Assembly: GCF_023283895.1 (NCBI RefSeq)
Contig: NZ_JAKILB010000009.1
Location: 62,001-126,000, forward strand
DNA length: 64,000 nt
Source of the DNA: Shewanella pneumatophori
GTDB taxonomy: Bacteria > Pseudomonadota > Gammaproteobacteria > Enterobacterales > Shewanellaceae
Direction: 5' to 3'
The notes under the pieces are model-generated. The model did no database searches. It saw only the letters and a program-made list of their open reading frames with translations, and was not told the DNA's origin. The translations under genes were made by a program, and so were the position numbers. Position 1 is the first letter of the stretch. Each line of letters starts with the position of its first letter. Of this stretch, positions 41,199 through 49,970 are shown in pieces.

Positions 41199-41234
41199 AA
41201 AATCCAGTTTGTGATAATCACAAACTGGATTTAA
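41199..41234 (-). terminator. Terminator of recR
   Basis: AAATCCAGTTTGTGA and TCACAAACTGGATTT form a perfect 15-base stem around ATAA-type loop bases, with an A-run (41195-41201) that is a T-run on the minus strand. It isolates recR from htpG. Confidence 0.85.
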
Positions 41235-41333
41235 ATATCTTTTATCGTCCAAACAACTGCTTATCGCTGTAGCGATTATTAAGCAAGCTGTATTAAACAA
41301 CCTGTATTAAACAACTTGAGCTAGTCGCTTACT

Positions 41334-41933
41334 TTAAATTGGCAAACGCCCATTAAAAGACAGCGCCAGCGTAGTGCTATCAACATATTCAAGCTCGCCG
41401 CCAACTGGCACACCGTGGGCAATACGGCTAACCGTCAAATTATGGCGCTTGGCCATATCGGCAATGTAATGTGCGGTAGCATCACCTTCAACAGTAGGAT
41501 TAGTTGCTAAAATAAGTTCGCTTACATCACCAGACGCCAAATGTTGCTCGAGCAGTGCTAAACCTAGCTCGTCAGGTCCTACACCATCTAGTGGAGACAG
41601 ATGCCCAAGTAATACAAAATAACGCCCAGTGAAATGTCCGCCCGCTTCAATCGCCAATACATCAGCTGGCGTTTCAACCACACAAATCACTTCAGAGTGA
41701 CCGCGCTTGGTGCTAACACAAATCGGGCAATAGGTTTCTTCGGTAAACGTACGGCAAGACTGACAATGCCCCACATCAGACATCGCCTTACCTAATGATT
41801 CGGCCAATTTAGCGCCCGCTTTACGGTCACGCTCTAACAGCTGAAATGCCATTCTTTGAGCCGATTTTGGGCCTACGCCCGGTAAACAACGAAGTGACTG
41901 GATCAACTCATCAACGAGAGGACTAAATTTCAT
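41334..41933 (-). CDS. recR: Recombination protein RecR
   Basis: 199 residues. N-terminal helix-hairpin-helix ([20 protein letters not shown]), a four-cysteine zinc finger (Cys57, 60, 69, 72) and a Toprim domain ([14 protein letters not shown]). RecR with RecO and RecF loads RecA onto gapped DNA. Unusually for this neighbourhood it is not directly behind ybaB: two other genes and a terminator lie between, so it must be transcribed from a separate promoter in 41934-42114 or by read-through. Confidence 0.97.
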   Translation of the reverse strand: MKFSPLVDELIQSLRCLPGVGPKSAQRMAFQLLERDRKAGAKLAESLGKAMSDVGHCQSCRTFTEETYCPICVSTKRGHSEVICVVETPADVLAIEAGGHFTGRYFVLLGHLSPLDGVGPDELGLALLEQHLASGDVSELILATNPTVEGDATAHYIADMAKRHNLTVSRIAHGVPVGGELEYVDSTTLALSFNGRLPI

Positions 41934-42114
41934 TTAACATTCCGCTTATGCAGGCATAGATATGCCTTAAAAAATAGCCGATGCCCTGCGCAAAAAGCGA
42001 GTAACTCACTAGTAGATACAAGTCATCATAAAATTAGCGTCAGATACTAACATAGAATTCTTCAAATTTATGTTTATCGATAACCGCAAGAAACTTAACT
42101 GTCGTCAAATAAGA

Positions 42115-43068
42115 TTATTCAAGCTCTATCGCCTTTATATCAAAAGCGACAGCCGAAGACTCGCCTTGTATAACAGCTTGCATGCCGGGGCGAATAACTT
42201 TCCAATAGGCTTTATTTTCTAGACAAACTGCGCCAAAGAAATGTTCAATATTAACACCTCCCTTGCAGCTTTTTCCCCAGTAATCTTGGCGCTTATCGGA
42301 AAAGGCGACACTCATTGCTATTGGTTTTGCCGTGAGTAGGTGCAGCAACTTGCTGCCACCAGCAACGACTGCACAGCTCAAAATGATATTACCAACTAAG
42401 ATGGCAATCACTTGTTTACTGACGCTTTGCCCTATCTGCGCTGCGCGCTGCCTAGCTTCATCTGAAAATGCCTTAAATAACAATATTGGCAAACTAATTA
42501 CGTAAGTAATGCCTGAGGCGAAAAAGGCGCTTTGAAAAAAGTCATTTCGCCAAATCAAGTCAGACATAAACACAAAAGACACAAGACCAAAGCAAGCAGC
42601 GCAAATATAAACGATACTCGCGTATTTAATCACTTGGCTAAAAGATGTTTGCTTTGGAAAATAGTACTCGATAAATGTATTTTCGCTCTGAGACAATAGT
42701 CGTTGCAAATGCCCTACTAGCTCATCAAAACTTACAAATCCAAATTCTTTTTGCCGTTTTATTCTGCCTTTATCATTGGTGTAATACAGGGCTAATAAGC
42801 CCTCCTCTTCGCTCAAGAGATCATAGGTAAATGTTATCTCTCGCTGCCGCACCTTAGCCCGAACAACTATCATTGGCATAGTCAATGCGCTACTTGAGGC
42901 CTGTATAACCTCAGCAGCACCAATACCAACTTCTGACTCTTCCTCTTCAAACACAACTGTTTGCATCACTAGGTTAAGTTGTTGCTTTAAATGGGATGAA
43001 CAGGTTACCGCGCCAAAATCTTGAGTTTGACCACTTGCTAATTCTAACGATATAGAACTTATCTTCAT
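42115..43068 (-). CDS. Membrane protein of the ybaB-recR insert, unknown
   Basis: 317 residues. The first 145 are soluble, with two short segments of alternating polarity and KGRIKRQKEFGFVSFDELV; then three or four membrane helices (about 149-170, 178-195, 222-245), and a C-terminal extracytoplasmic part of about 65 residues with two cysteines (SCKGG and AVCLE) that might form a disulfide. It begins two bases after the Sel1 gene, so they are co-expressed. I do not recognise the family. Confidence 0.65.
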   Translation of the reverse strand: MKISSISLELASGQTQDFGAVTCSSHLKQQLNLVMQTVVFEEEESEVGIGAAEVIQASSSALTMPMIVVRAKVRQREITFTYDLLSEEEGLLALYYTNDKGRIKRQKEFGFVSFDELVGHLQRLLSQSENTFIEYYFPKQTSFSQVIKYASIVYICAACFGLVSFVFMSDLIWRNDFFQSAFFASGITYVISLPILLFKAFSDEARQRAAQIGQSVSKQVIAILVGNIILSCAVVAGGSKLLHLLTAKPIAMSVAFSDKRQDYWGKSCKGGVNIEHFFGAVCLENKAYWKVIRPGMQAVIQGESSAVAFDIKAIELE

Positions 43069-43070
43069 GG

Positions 43071-43790
43071 TTAAAATACCTGCTCTAGTAATTCGTTAGT
43101 CTGGTTAGTGTCGTCATTCCACTCATGCTGAGTTTTAGTGTTTCTATAGGTTTGGTCAGCATTCGCTTTTTCTGCAGCAGTTAGCCGTTGAGCAACTTGG
43201 TTAACCATACTGCGAGACTGAGAAAAACCATTACCTCGAGCATACAAGGCCCAAAGATAAGCTTCACGATAGTGACCTAAGTTAAAATAATAAACCGACA
43301 AATTATGTTGCGCGGCTGGGAAAGACTCCGCTGCGGATTTTTCTAGCCAAAATAACGATTTTAGCGGGCTTTGTGGTACGTAATGGCCAAAGTGATATAG
43401 TAGGCTTAAATAGTATTGTGCAAACGCATTATCGCTATTTTGGCTAAACCAGCGATACGCTTGTTGGTAATTGTTTTGTGCATTTAAATCGTAAAAGTAC
43501 AACGTGGCCAGCGACAACTGACTGCCGACATCTCCTTGATTTGCAGCAACCGTGAAATAGGCCCTCGCATCGGCATAATGCTTACTCTTAAAAAGAATAA
43601 AACCAATCTCGCGTGCTTCTTCGGCAGGCATGCTTTTACTGTATTTACCGATTCCACTAAGCTTAATTGGCGGCTCACCAAACACAGTATTAAAGAGAAC
43701 AATGCCGCCAAATACCACCAAAAATACTCCAAGACCTTTGAATTTATCTTTTAGACTACTTTTCCAACTATCTTTCACACACCCTCTCAC
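43071..43790 (-). CDS. Membrane-anchored Sel1/TPR-repeat protein of the ybaB-recR insert
   Basis: 239 residues. One N-terminal membrane helix (about 18-38, GLGVFLVVFGGIVLFNTVF) is followed by four Sel1-like repeats of 36 residues (DARAYFTVAANQGDVGSQLS, YRWFSQNSDNAFAQYYLSLL, FWLEKSAAESFPAAQHNLSV, YLWALYARGNGFSQSRSMV). Sel1 proteins are scaffolds for protein contacts, often in envelope stress. The C-terminus is polar and N/T-rich. It precedes the unknown membrane gene by two bases, so a membrane complex of the two is plausible. Confidence 0.75.
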   Translation of the reverse strand: MRGCVKDSWKSSLKDKFKGLGVFLVVFGGIVLFNTVFGEPPIKLSGIGKYSKSMPAEEAREIGFILFKSKHYADARAYFTVAANQGDVGSQLSLATLYFYDLNAQNNYQQAYRWFSQNSDNAFAQYYLSLLYHFGHYVPQSPLKSLFWLEKSAAESFPAAQHNLSVYYFNLGHYREAYLWALYARGNGFSQSRSMVNQVAQRLTAAEKANADQTYRNTKTQHEWNDDTNQTNELLEQVF

Positions 43791-43930
43791 ATCATGAGTC
43801 GATTCTAATTCGCAATTTTTCTAAGCAAGCCACTGAAAAAGCGAGTCTTAAGAGATCTGGCAAGGAGGGAGAGTCTGCCACATCGCTACTTGCCCCTGCA
43901 AGGATATCGATGCTAAGAAATGGAATGTTT

Positions 43931-43978
43931 GCCAAAAACGCTCTGAGTAGATCAACGTCTTATACTGATTGGTATTAC
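43931..43978. repeat. Dispersed intergenic repeat copy
   Basis: A 48-base block (GCCAAAAACGCTCTGAGTAG to GATTGGTATTAC) aligns with 58407-58455 (GCCAAGAGTCTCTCTAAATAG to GATTGGTATAAC). Shared core: TAGATCAA, then TCTTA, then GATTGGTAT. Both copies lie just beyond terminators in gaps where gene order departs from the common one. Confidence 0.55.
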
Positions 43979-44004
43979 AAAGTAGGTTTATATAGCGGAA
44001 ACAA

Positions 44005-44032
44005 AAAAGCTCAAGTAAATACTTGAGCTTTT
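44005..44032 (-). terminator. Terminator of the dnaX-ybaB operon
   Basis: AAAAGCTCAAGT (44005-44016) and ACTTGAGCTTTT (44021-44032) form a perfect 12-base stem. The A-run before it gives a T-run on the minus strand. It ends the operon before the two-gene insert and recR. Confidence 0.85.
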
Positions 44033-44114
44033 AGCGTGTTCAATTGCTTGTAAGCCTCTTTACGACCGCTCCAATTTAACGGAGTGAATACACCATTAAA
44101 ATAGCAATTAAAAC

Positions 44115-44444
44115 TTAAAACGGCATCTTCATGCCAGGAGGTAGTTGCATACCACCAGTGACTTCAGCCATTTTCTCTTTTTGGTTTTCTTCAACACGGC
44201 GAGCAGCATCGTTACAAGCTGCAGCGATAAGATCTTCTAGCATCTCTTTATCGTCTTCAAGCAAGCTTGAGTCGATTTCAACTTTACGAACGCTGTGAGA
44301 ACCAGTCATAGTGACTTTAACTAGGCCAGCACCAGCTTCGCCAGTAACTTCCATACGTGCGATTTCTTCTTGCACTTTAGCCATTTTGTCTTGCATCATC
44401 TGGGCTTGCTTCATCAAGTTGCCCATACCGCCTTTTCCAAACAT
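44115..44444 (-). CDS. ybaB: Nucleoid-associated protein YbaB/EbfC
   Basis: 109 residues, the usual length. [36 protein letters not shown] and [12 protein letters not shown] are the family hallmarks. It forms tweezer-like dimers on DNA. It follows dnaX by about 100 bases, as in E. coli, but here the operon ends with it. Confidence 0.96.
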   Translation of the reverse strand: MFGKGGMGNLMKQAQMMQDKMAKVQEEIARMEVTGEAGAGLVKVTMTGSHSVRKVEIDSSLLEDDKEMLEDLIAAACNDAARRVEENQKEKMAEVTGGMQLPPGMKMPF

Positions 44445-44543
44445 ACTCTAATTCTCTTCTATTATGTATTACAACAAATAAAGTGGGCTAATCTTACTAA
44501 AAAATGAATGATTAGCAATGAAAGCTGAAATTCAATTATATAA

Positions 44544-47500
44544 TTATGACTCAGTTAACCGCTTAAAGTTCGCAATATCGATTAACTCAATGCGATTTCC
44601 TTTTTGAACCAATAATTCTGGTGCGTAAGTCAGCGAGTCAGCCGTTAACTCCGCTCCCATATTCTGTGTAAGCCAGCGGATATTGTCATCGGTCATTAAG
44701 TCGTGGTGGACTTGAGTTAAAATCTCTTTGTGAAAACGTCGCCTCACCTCTAGCGGCGTTTCTCTATCGTGGTCAGCACCAACTGTTACCTGCACGCAGC
44801 ACTCTTCACCTAACACCGCTGACATCGCTTCTTCTAGCTGCTTAATGGCAACATCTGCTGCCAAATGTTTTTGATCCGGTTTAAGCAGTAAAGATAAGGG
44901 TTGCTCAAAATGATGACATACTGAGTTAACCGCTAATTGCCTTACACGACCACCAACTTCAAGTTCAGACATAAAGCGGTACCATTTAAGATCCACTTCA
45001 TTACCCGTTAAATCACCACTTGGTAATGCTGGTAAGTTTAGCTCAGGTTCCTGAGCTGCAGTTGAATCAGTGATTGAACTTGCTGGTAAATTAGTCGCTG
45101 CTTGCTGAAAATCACTTTCCGTAGCAGTGTTATTGATTACATTCTGCTCATGCTGAGCTTCAGCATTATCATTTGCCGCAAGTTCACTGTTATCACTGTC
45201 AATGTTATCGCTAAAACGTGCGCAAGGATTATCCTCATGTGGCTCTTCCCATGGAGGTCTATCAATAACTTCTGGAGCTGAAGCCATATCAGAACTCATA
45301 TTAGAGCTCATACTAGTGCTCCTACTAGAGCTATAACCAGCTCCCAGTGTATCAGTAACATCAACAGCTTGTTCTGTACTTTGCTCTTGCTCTACAGTTG
45401 CAGCTACTGGGGATTCCTTTCTCGCTGGAGGCGTGAAGGGTTTACGAACCTCTAATGACTTTTTTGAATCTCCTTCCTTAGGAGCATCCTCAGTCAGTTC
45501 CTCTAAAAGCGTGGCTCTAGCGGCAAGCACTGCATCTAGAATATCGTCCCCGGCATCTAGCGCATTACTGGCTGTTCCCAGAGACGTTGCCGATTGCGAT
45601 GTATTGTTGACTTGCTCTTGGCTAACATTTTGGGCATCAGCATCAGTATTGTTGCCGTTAGCGTTAAAACCTTGATTAGTGCTATATGAAACTTGTGTTT
45701 GCTCAGCTTGATAACTCACATCCTGCTGACTAAAACCATAATCGTCTTGGTAATCGTTATTATCGCCATAAGCTCCCGCATAATCAGCGTAAGAGGCTAA
45801 ATCATCATCTTCAGACGCATAACTTTGCTCTGTATTGGCGCTATTGTTGGCAACTAGGGTTTCAGCTGTAGATTCAGCCTCAGATGTAGCATCTGTAACA
45901 ACTGAAGCTTCATCCTGAGTGGCTATTTTAGCTTCATTAGCATCGCTGTTTGTAGGTGCTTGTTGAGCTGATACAGGAGTGTCAGATTGTAGTTCAGATG
46001 ATTGAGGTTCTTGCTCAAAACCTTGGCTTTGAGCCTGACTCATAATGACGGCCATTTCGCTATTTAAGCTATCTAATGGTTCGTTTTCATCTTGCTCTTC
46101 TGCAGCCCTTTCGTCTTGAACCGCAGTATTGGTGGCTTCAACTGAGTGTTCTTGCTCTGAACCTTCAGCTACATGTTGCTGGCTCGTCGTTACATCTGCC
46201 ATGTCTTGTGTAGATTGCGGCTTAGACTGAACAAGAGCAGCAAGTGGCTCTGGCTCAGTCTTTTCTTCGCTAGCTACAGAATCAGCCGTTTTTTTTTGAG
46301 TATCTAGTGCACTACCAGTTTGCTGCGGGCTATTAGGCGCATTTGTATTAGCAGCTGTGGTATTGGCCGTCGTGGCACTAGCAGCTGTCGCATTAGTAGC
46401 AGTGCTACTCGCTACCTGCACGCTATTAACATCAGGAATTTGCAGTTCAGATTGACTATCAACAGCCCAACGTGTAACCGGCTTTTCAGGCACAAAAGTT
46501 ACCGCTCTTAGCAATGCCATCTCAAGTCCAGATTTAGGATCTGGAGCATGGGGTAGATCCTTACGGCCTGTAAGTAATAGCTGGTAATAAAGCTGAACTT
46601 GCTCTGCGGCAAGCTGCTGTGCAAATGCTTGGATTTGCTCACTATAAAGTGACACCTGTGCGGCGGCAGGTGCAAACTGAGTTAAAGTAATTTGGTGTAA
46701 AAGCTCAAGTAAACTACGTAAAACCTCTTCTGGTTCAGCGCCAAATGAAAGCACCTTTGCAGTAACTTGCATCAAATTCATGATGTCAGCATTAGTAAGC
46801 GCTTCAAGCAATGCGATAACATGCTTTTCATCGATACTACCGAGCATTGTTTGCACTTGTTCAAGCTTAACTTGGCCTGCACCAAAAGCGATGGCTTGAT
46901 CGGTTAAACTTAACGCATCACGCATACTGCCGTTGGCAGCCTTTGCTAATAAGGTTAATGCACTAGCATCAAAGCTAAGCTGCTCTTGGCCTAATACATG
47001 TCCAAGCTGCCCTGCTATTTCATCTTGCGATAAACTTTTTAAATTAAATTGTAAGCAACGCGACAGTACTGTTACTGGTAAACGCTGTGGATCGGTTGTT
47101 GCCAACAGGAATTTAACGTGCTCAGGAGGCTCTTCCAATGTCTTTAATAAGGCATTAAAACTGCTGCGCGATAACATGTGTACTTCATCGATAAGGTACA
47201 CTTTAAAGCGGCCACGGCTCGGTCTATATTGCACATTATCTAGTAATTCACGCGTATCATCGACTTTTGTTCTTGATGCAGCATCAACTTCAATTAAGTC
47301 GACAAAACGACCTTCTGCAATTTCGACGCACGCAGAACATAGACCGCACGGGGTTGCTGTAACACCTTGTTCGCAGTTTAGGCCTTTAGCAAAAAGACGC
47401 GCAAGACTGGTTTTACCCACACCGCGAGTACCAGAAAACAGATAAGCATGGTGTAATCTTTGCTGAGTAAGCGCATTGGTTAAGGCATGTAAAACATGCG

Positions 47501-47564
47501 ACTGGCCAACCATTTGCTCGAATGTGGCAGGGCGCCATTTTCTGGCCAACACCTGATATGACAT
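44544..47564 (-). CDS. dnaX: DNA polymerase III subunit tau/gamma
   Basis: 1006 residues from the ATG at 47562-47564, with GGGGAG seven bases upstream; the frame is open 24 codons further but the protein proper begins MSYQVLARKWRPATFEQMVG. ATPase features: Walker A GTRGVGKTS, zinc cysteines CGLCSAC, DEVHMLS. Domains I-III end near residue 370. A very long low-complexity linker (about 390-850, rich in A, T, S, Q, N, E) follows; the C-terminal domain (about 870-1006) should bind alpha and DnaB. E. coli tau has 643 residues. A nine-A run at codons 423-426 can produce gamma (see separate entry). Confidence 0.95.
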   Translation of the reverse strand: MSYQVLARKWRPATFEQMVGQSHVLHALTNALTQQRLHHAYLFSGTRGVGKTSLARLFAKGLNCEQGVTATPCGLCSACVEIAEGRFVDLIEVDAASRTKVDDTRELLDNVQYRPSRGRFKVYLIDEVHMLSRSSFNALLKTLEEPPEHVKFLLATTDPQRLPVTVLSRCLQFNLKSLSQDEIAGQLGHVLGQEQLSFDASALTLLAKAANGSMRDALSLTDQAIAFGAGQVKLEQVQTMLGSIDEKHVIALLEALTNADIMNLMQVTAKVLSFGAEPEEVLRSLLELLHQITLTQFAPAAAQVSLYSEQIQAFAQQLAAEQVQLYYQLLLTGRKDLPHAPDPKSGLEMALLRAVTFVPEKPVTRWAVDSQSELQIPDVNSVQVASSTATNATAASATTANTTAANTNAPNSPQQTGSALDTQKKTADSVASEEKTEPEPLAALVQSKPQSTQDMADVTTSQQHVAEGSEQEHSVEATNTAVQDERAAEEQDENEPLDSLNSEMAVIMSQAQSQGFEQEPQSSELQSDTPVSAQQAPTNSDANEAKIATQDEASVVTDATSEAESTAETLVANNSANTEQSYASEDDDLASYADYAGAYGDNNDYQDDYGFSQQDVSYQAEQTQVSYSTNQGFNANGNNTDADAQNVSQEQVNNTSQSATSLGTASNALDAGDDILDAVLAARATLLEELTEDAPKEGDSKKSLEVRKPFTPPARKESPVAATVEQEQSTEQAVDVTDTLGAGYSSSRSTSMSSNMSSDMASAPEVIDRPPWEEPHEDNPCARFSDNIDSDNSELAANDNAEAQHEQNVINNTATESDFQQAATNLPASSITDSTAAQEPELNLPALPSGDLTGNEVDLKWYRFMSELEVGGRVRQLAVNSVCHHFEQPLSLLLKPDQKHLAADVAIKQLEEAMSAVLGEECCVQVTVGADHDRETPLEVRRRFHKEILTQVHHDLMTDDNIRWLTQNMGAELTADSLTYAPELLVQKGNRIELIDIANFKRLTES
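46289..46297 (-). promoter_or_regulatory. Probable dnaX slippage/frameshift site giving gamma
   Basis: On the coding strand: CAA AAA AAA ACG GCT GAT, nine A in a row at codons 423-426. A shift to the -1 frame (ribosomal, or one extra A added by RNA polymerase) reads AAC GGC TGA, stopping after 427 residues. Losing one A also stops early (CGG CTG ATT CTG TAG). E. coli gamma has 431 residues and is made at the same place by -1 frameshifting; Thermus uses a nine-A slippage run. Confidence 0.7.
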
Positions 47565-47625
47565 GGAACTCCCCAACGTGTCATTAATACGGTTTCGGGA
47601 GCACGCTCCTCGACATCTTTGAACA

Positions 47626-47652
47626 ATAGCATGCAACGCTTTTACATGCTAT
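47626..47652 (-). promoter_or_regulatory. Inverted repeat in the dnaX leader
   Basis: ATAGCATG (47626-47633) and CATGCTAT (47645-47652) form an 8-base stem about 60 bases before the dnaX ATG. A second small palindrome, GGAGCACGCTCC, lies at 47599-47610. No T-tract follows, so a terminator is unlikely. Function unknown. Confidence 0.3.
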
Positions 47653-47762
47653 CTCAAGCGCCTGAGGAGCGATTTGGCGGTGATAAATTCGCCTTTTAAG
47701 ATAAAGAATAATCAGTTTTATGATTACGCTGGATCTTACAAGGTGGTCACCTAGGCAAAGAT

Positions 47763-48314
47763 TTACTCGCCTTCGAACTCACATAGGCTTAATAGATTCA
47801 GATCCATTGCCTTTAGACGCTCTTCACCACCAAGATCTGGCAATGAAATAACAAATGCTGCGTCGTTAACTGCACCGCCTAACTTACGGATTAGCTTAAC
47901 AGTTGCTTCGATTGTGCCGCCAGTTGCTAGCAAGTCATCGATAACTAGAACTTTATCGTCAGCAGTAATAGCATCTACATGGATCTCTAGAACGTCATGA
48001 CCATATTCAAGCTCATAACTCTCTGAAATCGTTTCTCTTGGTAACTTGCCAGGCTTACGTACAGGTACAAAACCAATACCTAATTCAAGTGCAAGTGGTG
48101 CACCGAACAGAAAGCCGCGAGCTTCAGTACCGACAACTTTAGTAAAACCTTGGTCTTTGTATTGTTCAGCTAAAAGGCCAATGGTGAGTTTATAGGCTTG
48201 TGGATCTTCTAATAAACTAGTCACATCTCTAAACAGAATCCCTTCTTTTGGGTAGTTAGGGATGGTTTTAATGCTGTTCTTTATTAGTGCCAAGCTGTCA
48301 GTATTCATTACCAT
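47763..48314 (-). CDS. apt: Adenine phosphoribosyltransferase
   Basis: 183 residues. The PRPP loop [13 protein letters not shown] and [11 protein letters not shown] are complete, and [18 protein letters not shown] is diagnostic. It converts adenine and PRPP to AMP in salvage. The start may be the first ATG (48314) or the ATG two codons later; upstream ribosome signals are weak for both. It precedes dnaX in the same direction, as in E. coli. Confidence 0.95.
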   Translation of the reverse strand: MVMNTDSLALIKNSIKTIPNYPKEGILFRDVTSLLEDPQAYKLTIGLLAEQYKDQGFTKVVGTEARGFLFGAPLALELGIGFVPVRKPGKLPRETISESYELEYGHDVLEIHVDAITADDKVLVIDDLLATGGTIEATVKLIRKLGGAVNDAAFVISLPDLGGEERLKAMDLNLLSLCEFEGE

Positions 48315-48561
48315 AATTCTATACTTAATCTAATGTAGTTTGCTGACACAAGACTCAATAGCTGAGCTTGCAATGTCATCGAAGTTTAAAAAACGGCGTA
48401 AAGCTTAAGCCCCTTTATACTCAGTTGCAACTAACTAACTGCAGAAGTGTAGGCTCTGTCTAGACGATTTTGCCTTTTGATTGTTCTTTATAGCAAAGGC
48501 AAGCGCTATAAAACTAAAATAGCATTTAAATTTCAATGTAATGAGTCAGTACAGCAATGAC

Positions 48562-48930
48562 TTAATCTTCAAGCTCTGGAATACTACGAAGATAGAAAAA
48601 TAATCCAGCGCAAAGACATACTAATAACAATTTTACCCAAATGAGTGGCACTATCACGATACTGACAGAAAAACTGAGACCACTTACGATATAGGCTTTT
48701 TTCTTGAGGCTTTTACGAATTGCGCCTTTTGCTTGCCAGTCTCGAAGAGCGTCTGCAAACCAAGGATGACGCATTAGCCATTGATAAAGTCGCTCACTCG
48801 AACGAGCAAAACAATAAGCGGCGAGCAAAATAAAAGGTACCGTAGGCAACAATGGTAACACTATGCCCAAAATCCCTAATCCGAGGCTACAAAGACCAAT
48901 AATTAGAAAAAAGCCACGTTTTAATACCAT
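48562..48930 (-). CDS. ybaN: YbaN family membrane protein (DUF454)
   Basis: 122 residues. LGLGILGIVLPLLPTVPFIL with the conserved PLLPTVPF, CFARSSERLYQWL and HPWFADALRDW are the DUF454 signatures. Three or four membrane helices. In E. coli ybaN lies next to apt, and the same neighbours occur here. Function unknown. It may be co-transcribed with the 39-residue peptide upstream, 73 bases away. Confidence 0.9.
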   Translation of the reverse strand: MVLKRGFFLIIGLCSLGLGILGIVLPLLPTVPFILLAAYCFARSSERLYQWLMRHPWFADALRDWQAKGAIRKSLKKKAYIVSGLSFSVSIVIVPLIWVKLLLVCLCAGLFFYLRSIPELED

Positions 48931-49003
48931 TAATCTACCCTAATAAACGAAAAAGCCACTCAATATGAGCGGCCAGTATACATTAGCTAGACTTAAAGGC
49001 GGA

Positions 49004-49123
49004 TTAAATTAGTCCCATAACCTTTAACCAAGACAAACTAGCAGGTAATGTAGGAATCAACATTACAAGAATAAAACCAATAAAATAAACAATGTTGAAT
49101 GGGTCTTTAAACGGCTGACTCAT
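49004..49123 (-). CDS. 39-residue single-helix membrane peptide
   Basis: The frame begins ATGAGTCAGCCGTTTAAAG with GAGGT six bases upstream and ends TAA. The peptide starts MSQPFKDPFNIVYFIGFILV and ends LSWLKVMGLI; residues 10-29 form one membrane helix with a proline near its end. It is too short for standard gene calling. The good ribosome site, the hydrophobic pattern and the perfect FNR-type box 35 bases upstream make it credible. I do not know a family. Confidence 0.55.
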   Translation of the reverse strand: MSQPFKDPFNIVYFIGFILVMLIPTLPASLSWLKVMGLI

Positions 49124-49157
49124 AGATACCTCTAATTATTATTGTTAACTGCATTTA

Positions 49158-49171
49158 TTGATCTAGATCAA
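49158..49171 (-). promoter_or_regulatory. Perfect FNR/EtrA-type box
   Basis: TTGATCTAGATCAA matches the FNR consensus TTGATnnnnATCAA at every fixed base. The only downstream genes in a suitable direction are the 39-residue peptide and then ybaN. Its centre is 41-42 bases upstream of the peptide ATG; a class II activated promoter would start transcription on the ATG itself, so repression in low oxygen, or activation from a more distant start, is more likely. Confidence 0.65.
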
Positions 49172-49214
49172 TTTTTGCGGTCATTATAGAGATCCGTCAC
49201 CCTAATAGTAAAGC

Positions 49215-49970
49215 CTATTGCTCAATAAATTGTTTAATTATGCCTTTACTACTGAGATCCATCAGTAATTGCTGGCAACCTTGTCGCAACGCATCAGGTT
49301 CAATCTGAGCGTATGTTGTTACTAACCAATCAATTAAGACTTCATAATCCACATAATTGTATTGCGCCATATAGGCAAGTACTTGCGCTGTTAATGGGTT
49401 TAACTGCAAGAAAACGACCTCTTCTCCAACATCACGGTAAATACAAAAGAACTGCGGATTGTCACTCGGTTCACTTGGTTGGTGACTAGGGCTAATATGT
49501 TGTACATCAAAAGCGTATTGCGCAATTTGTGCCGTAGTAGAAACGCATAGCTTAATTTGAGTTATCTCTTGCCAACCAGTCTCTATCAATTGCTGATTAG
49601 GATCATCTTGTGCTACGGCAACAACTAGCTCTAACCATTCATAATGGGCAAGCTCTAACATGAAAGGCGGGTCTTGCTCGGTTGTCTGATACTGTGTTTG
49701 TAAGAACACTAAAAACTCTTGTGCAATCTCAATAAAAATCGGCGTTTTACAGTCGTGATTAGCAAAGAAGTTCTGTACTAATTTAAGCCAATCTTGCTCG
49801 GCATATAAACTCTTCAACACAGGAAAGGCATTCGACACAAAACCATCGATGTTATTAAAAAAAAGCTCGCGATATATTTTCATTCGGCGCGCTTCAATAC
49901 CATCAGGCAAAGATAAAGATGGATCTTTTATATAATCCATAAAATTTTGTTGTACATCAACAAAGCTCAT
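49215..49970 (-). CDS. hvfC: HvfC/BufC-type RiPP maturation partner (DUF2063)
   Basis: 251 residues. RRMKIYRELFFNNIDGFVSN and FPVLKSLYAEQDW are the N-terminal DUF2063 hallmarks; the C-terminal half ends in a winged-helix-like region. In related systems this protein binds the precursor leader and presents it to the MNIO enzyme. The ATG overlaps the hvfB stop by one base (TAATG), so both are made together. Cytosolic, no signal. Nothing at 49124-49214 looks like a further member of the locus. Confidence 0.9.
   Translation of the reverse strand: MSFVDVQQNFMDYIKDPSLSLPDGIEARRMKIYRELFFNNIDGFVSNAFPVLKSLYAEQDWLKLVQNFFANHDCKTPIFIEIAQEFLVFLQTQYQTTEQDPPFMLELAHYEWLELVVAVAQDDPNQQLIETGWQEITQIKLCVSTTAQIAQYAFDVQHISPSHQPSEPSDNPQFFCIYRDVGEEVVFLQLNPLTAQVLAYMAQYNYVDYEVLIDWLVTTYAQIEPDALRQGCQQLLMDLSSKGIIKQFIEQ

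Larger units (their letters stand above)
43791..44114. other. Gap between ybaB and the two-gene insert
   Basis: 324 bases without a credible gene. It holds the ybaB terminator (44005-44032), a copy of a dispersed repeat (43931-43978) and probably the promoter of the Sel1-membrane pair. Confidence 0.6.

Noticed and set aside
47565..47762. Possible SRP RNA (ffs) in the apt-dnaX gap
   Set aside because: Small inverted repeats are present, but the conserved SRP apical loop sequence (GGTCAGG...GGAAGCAGC) is absent.
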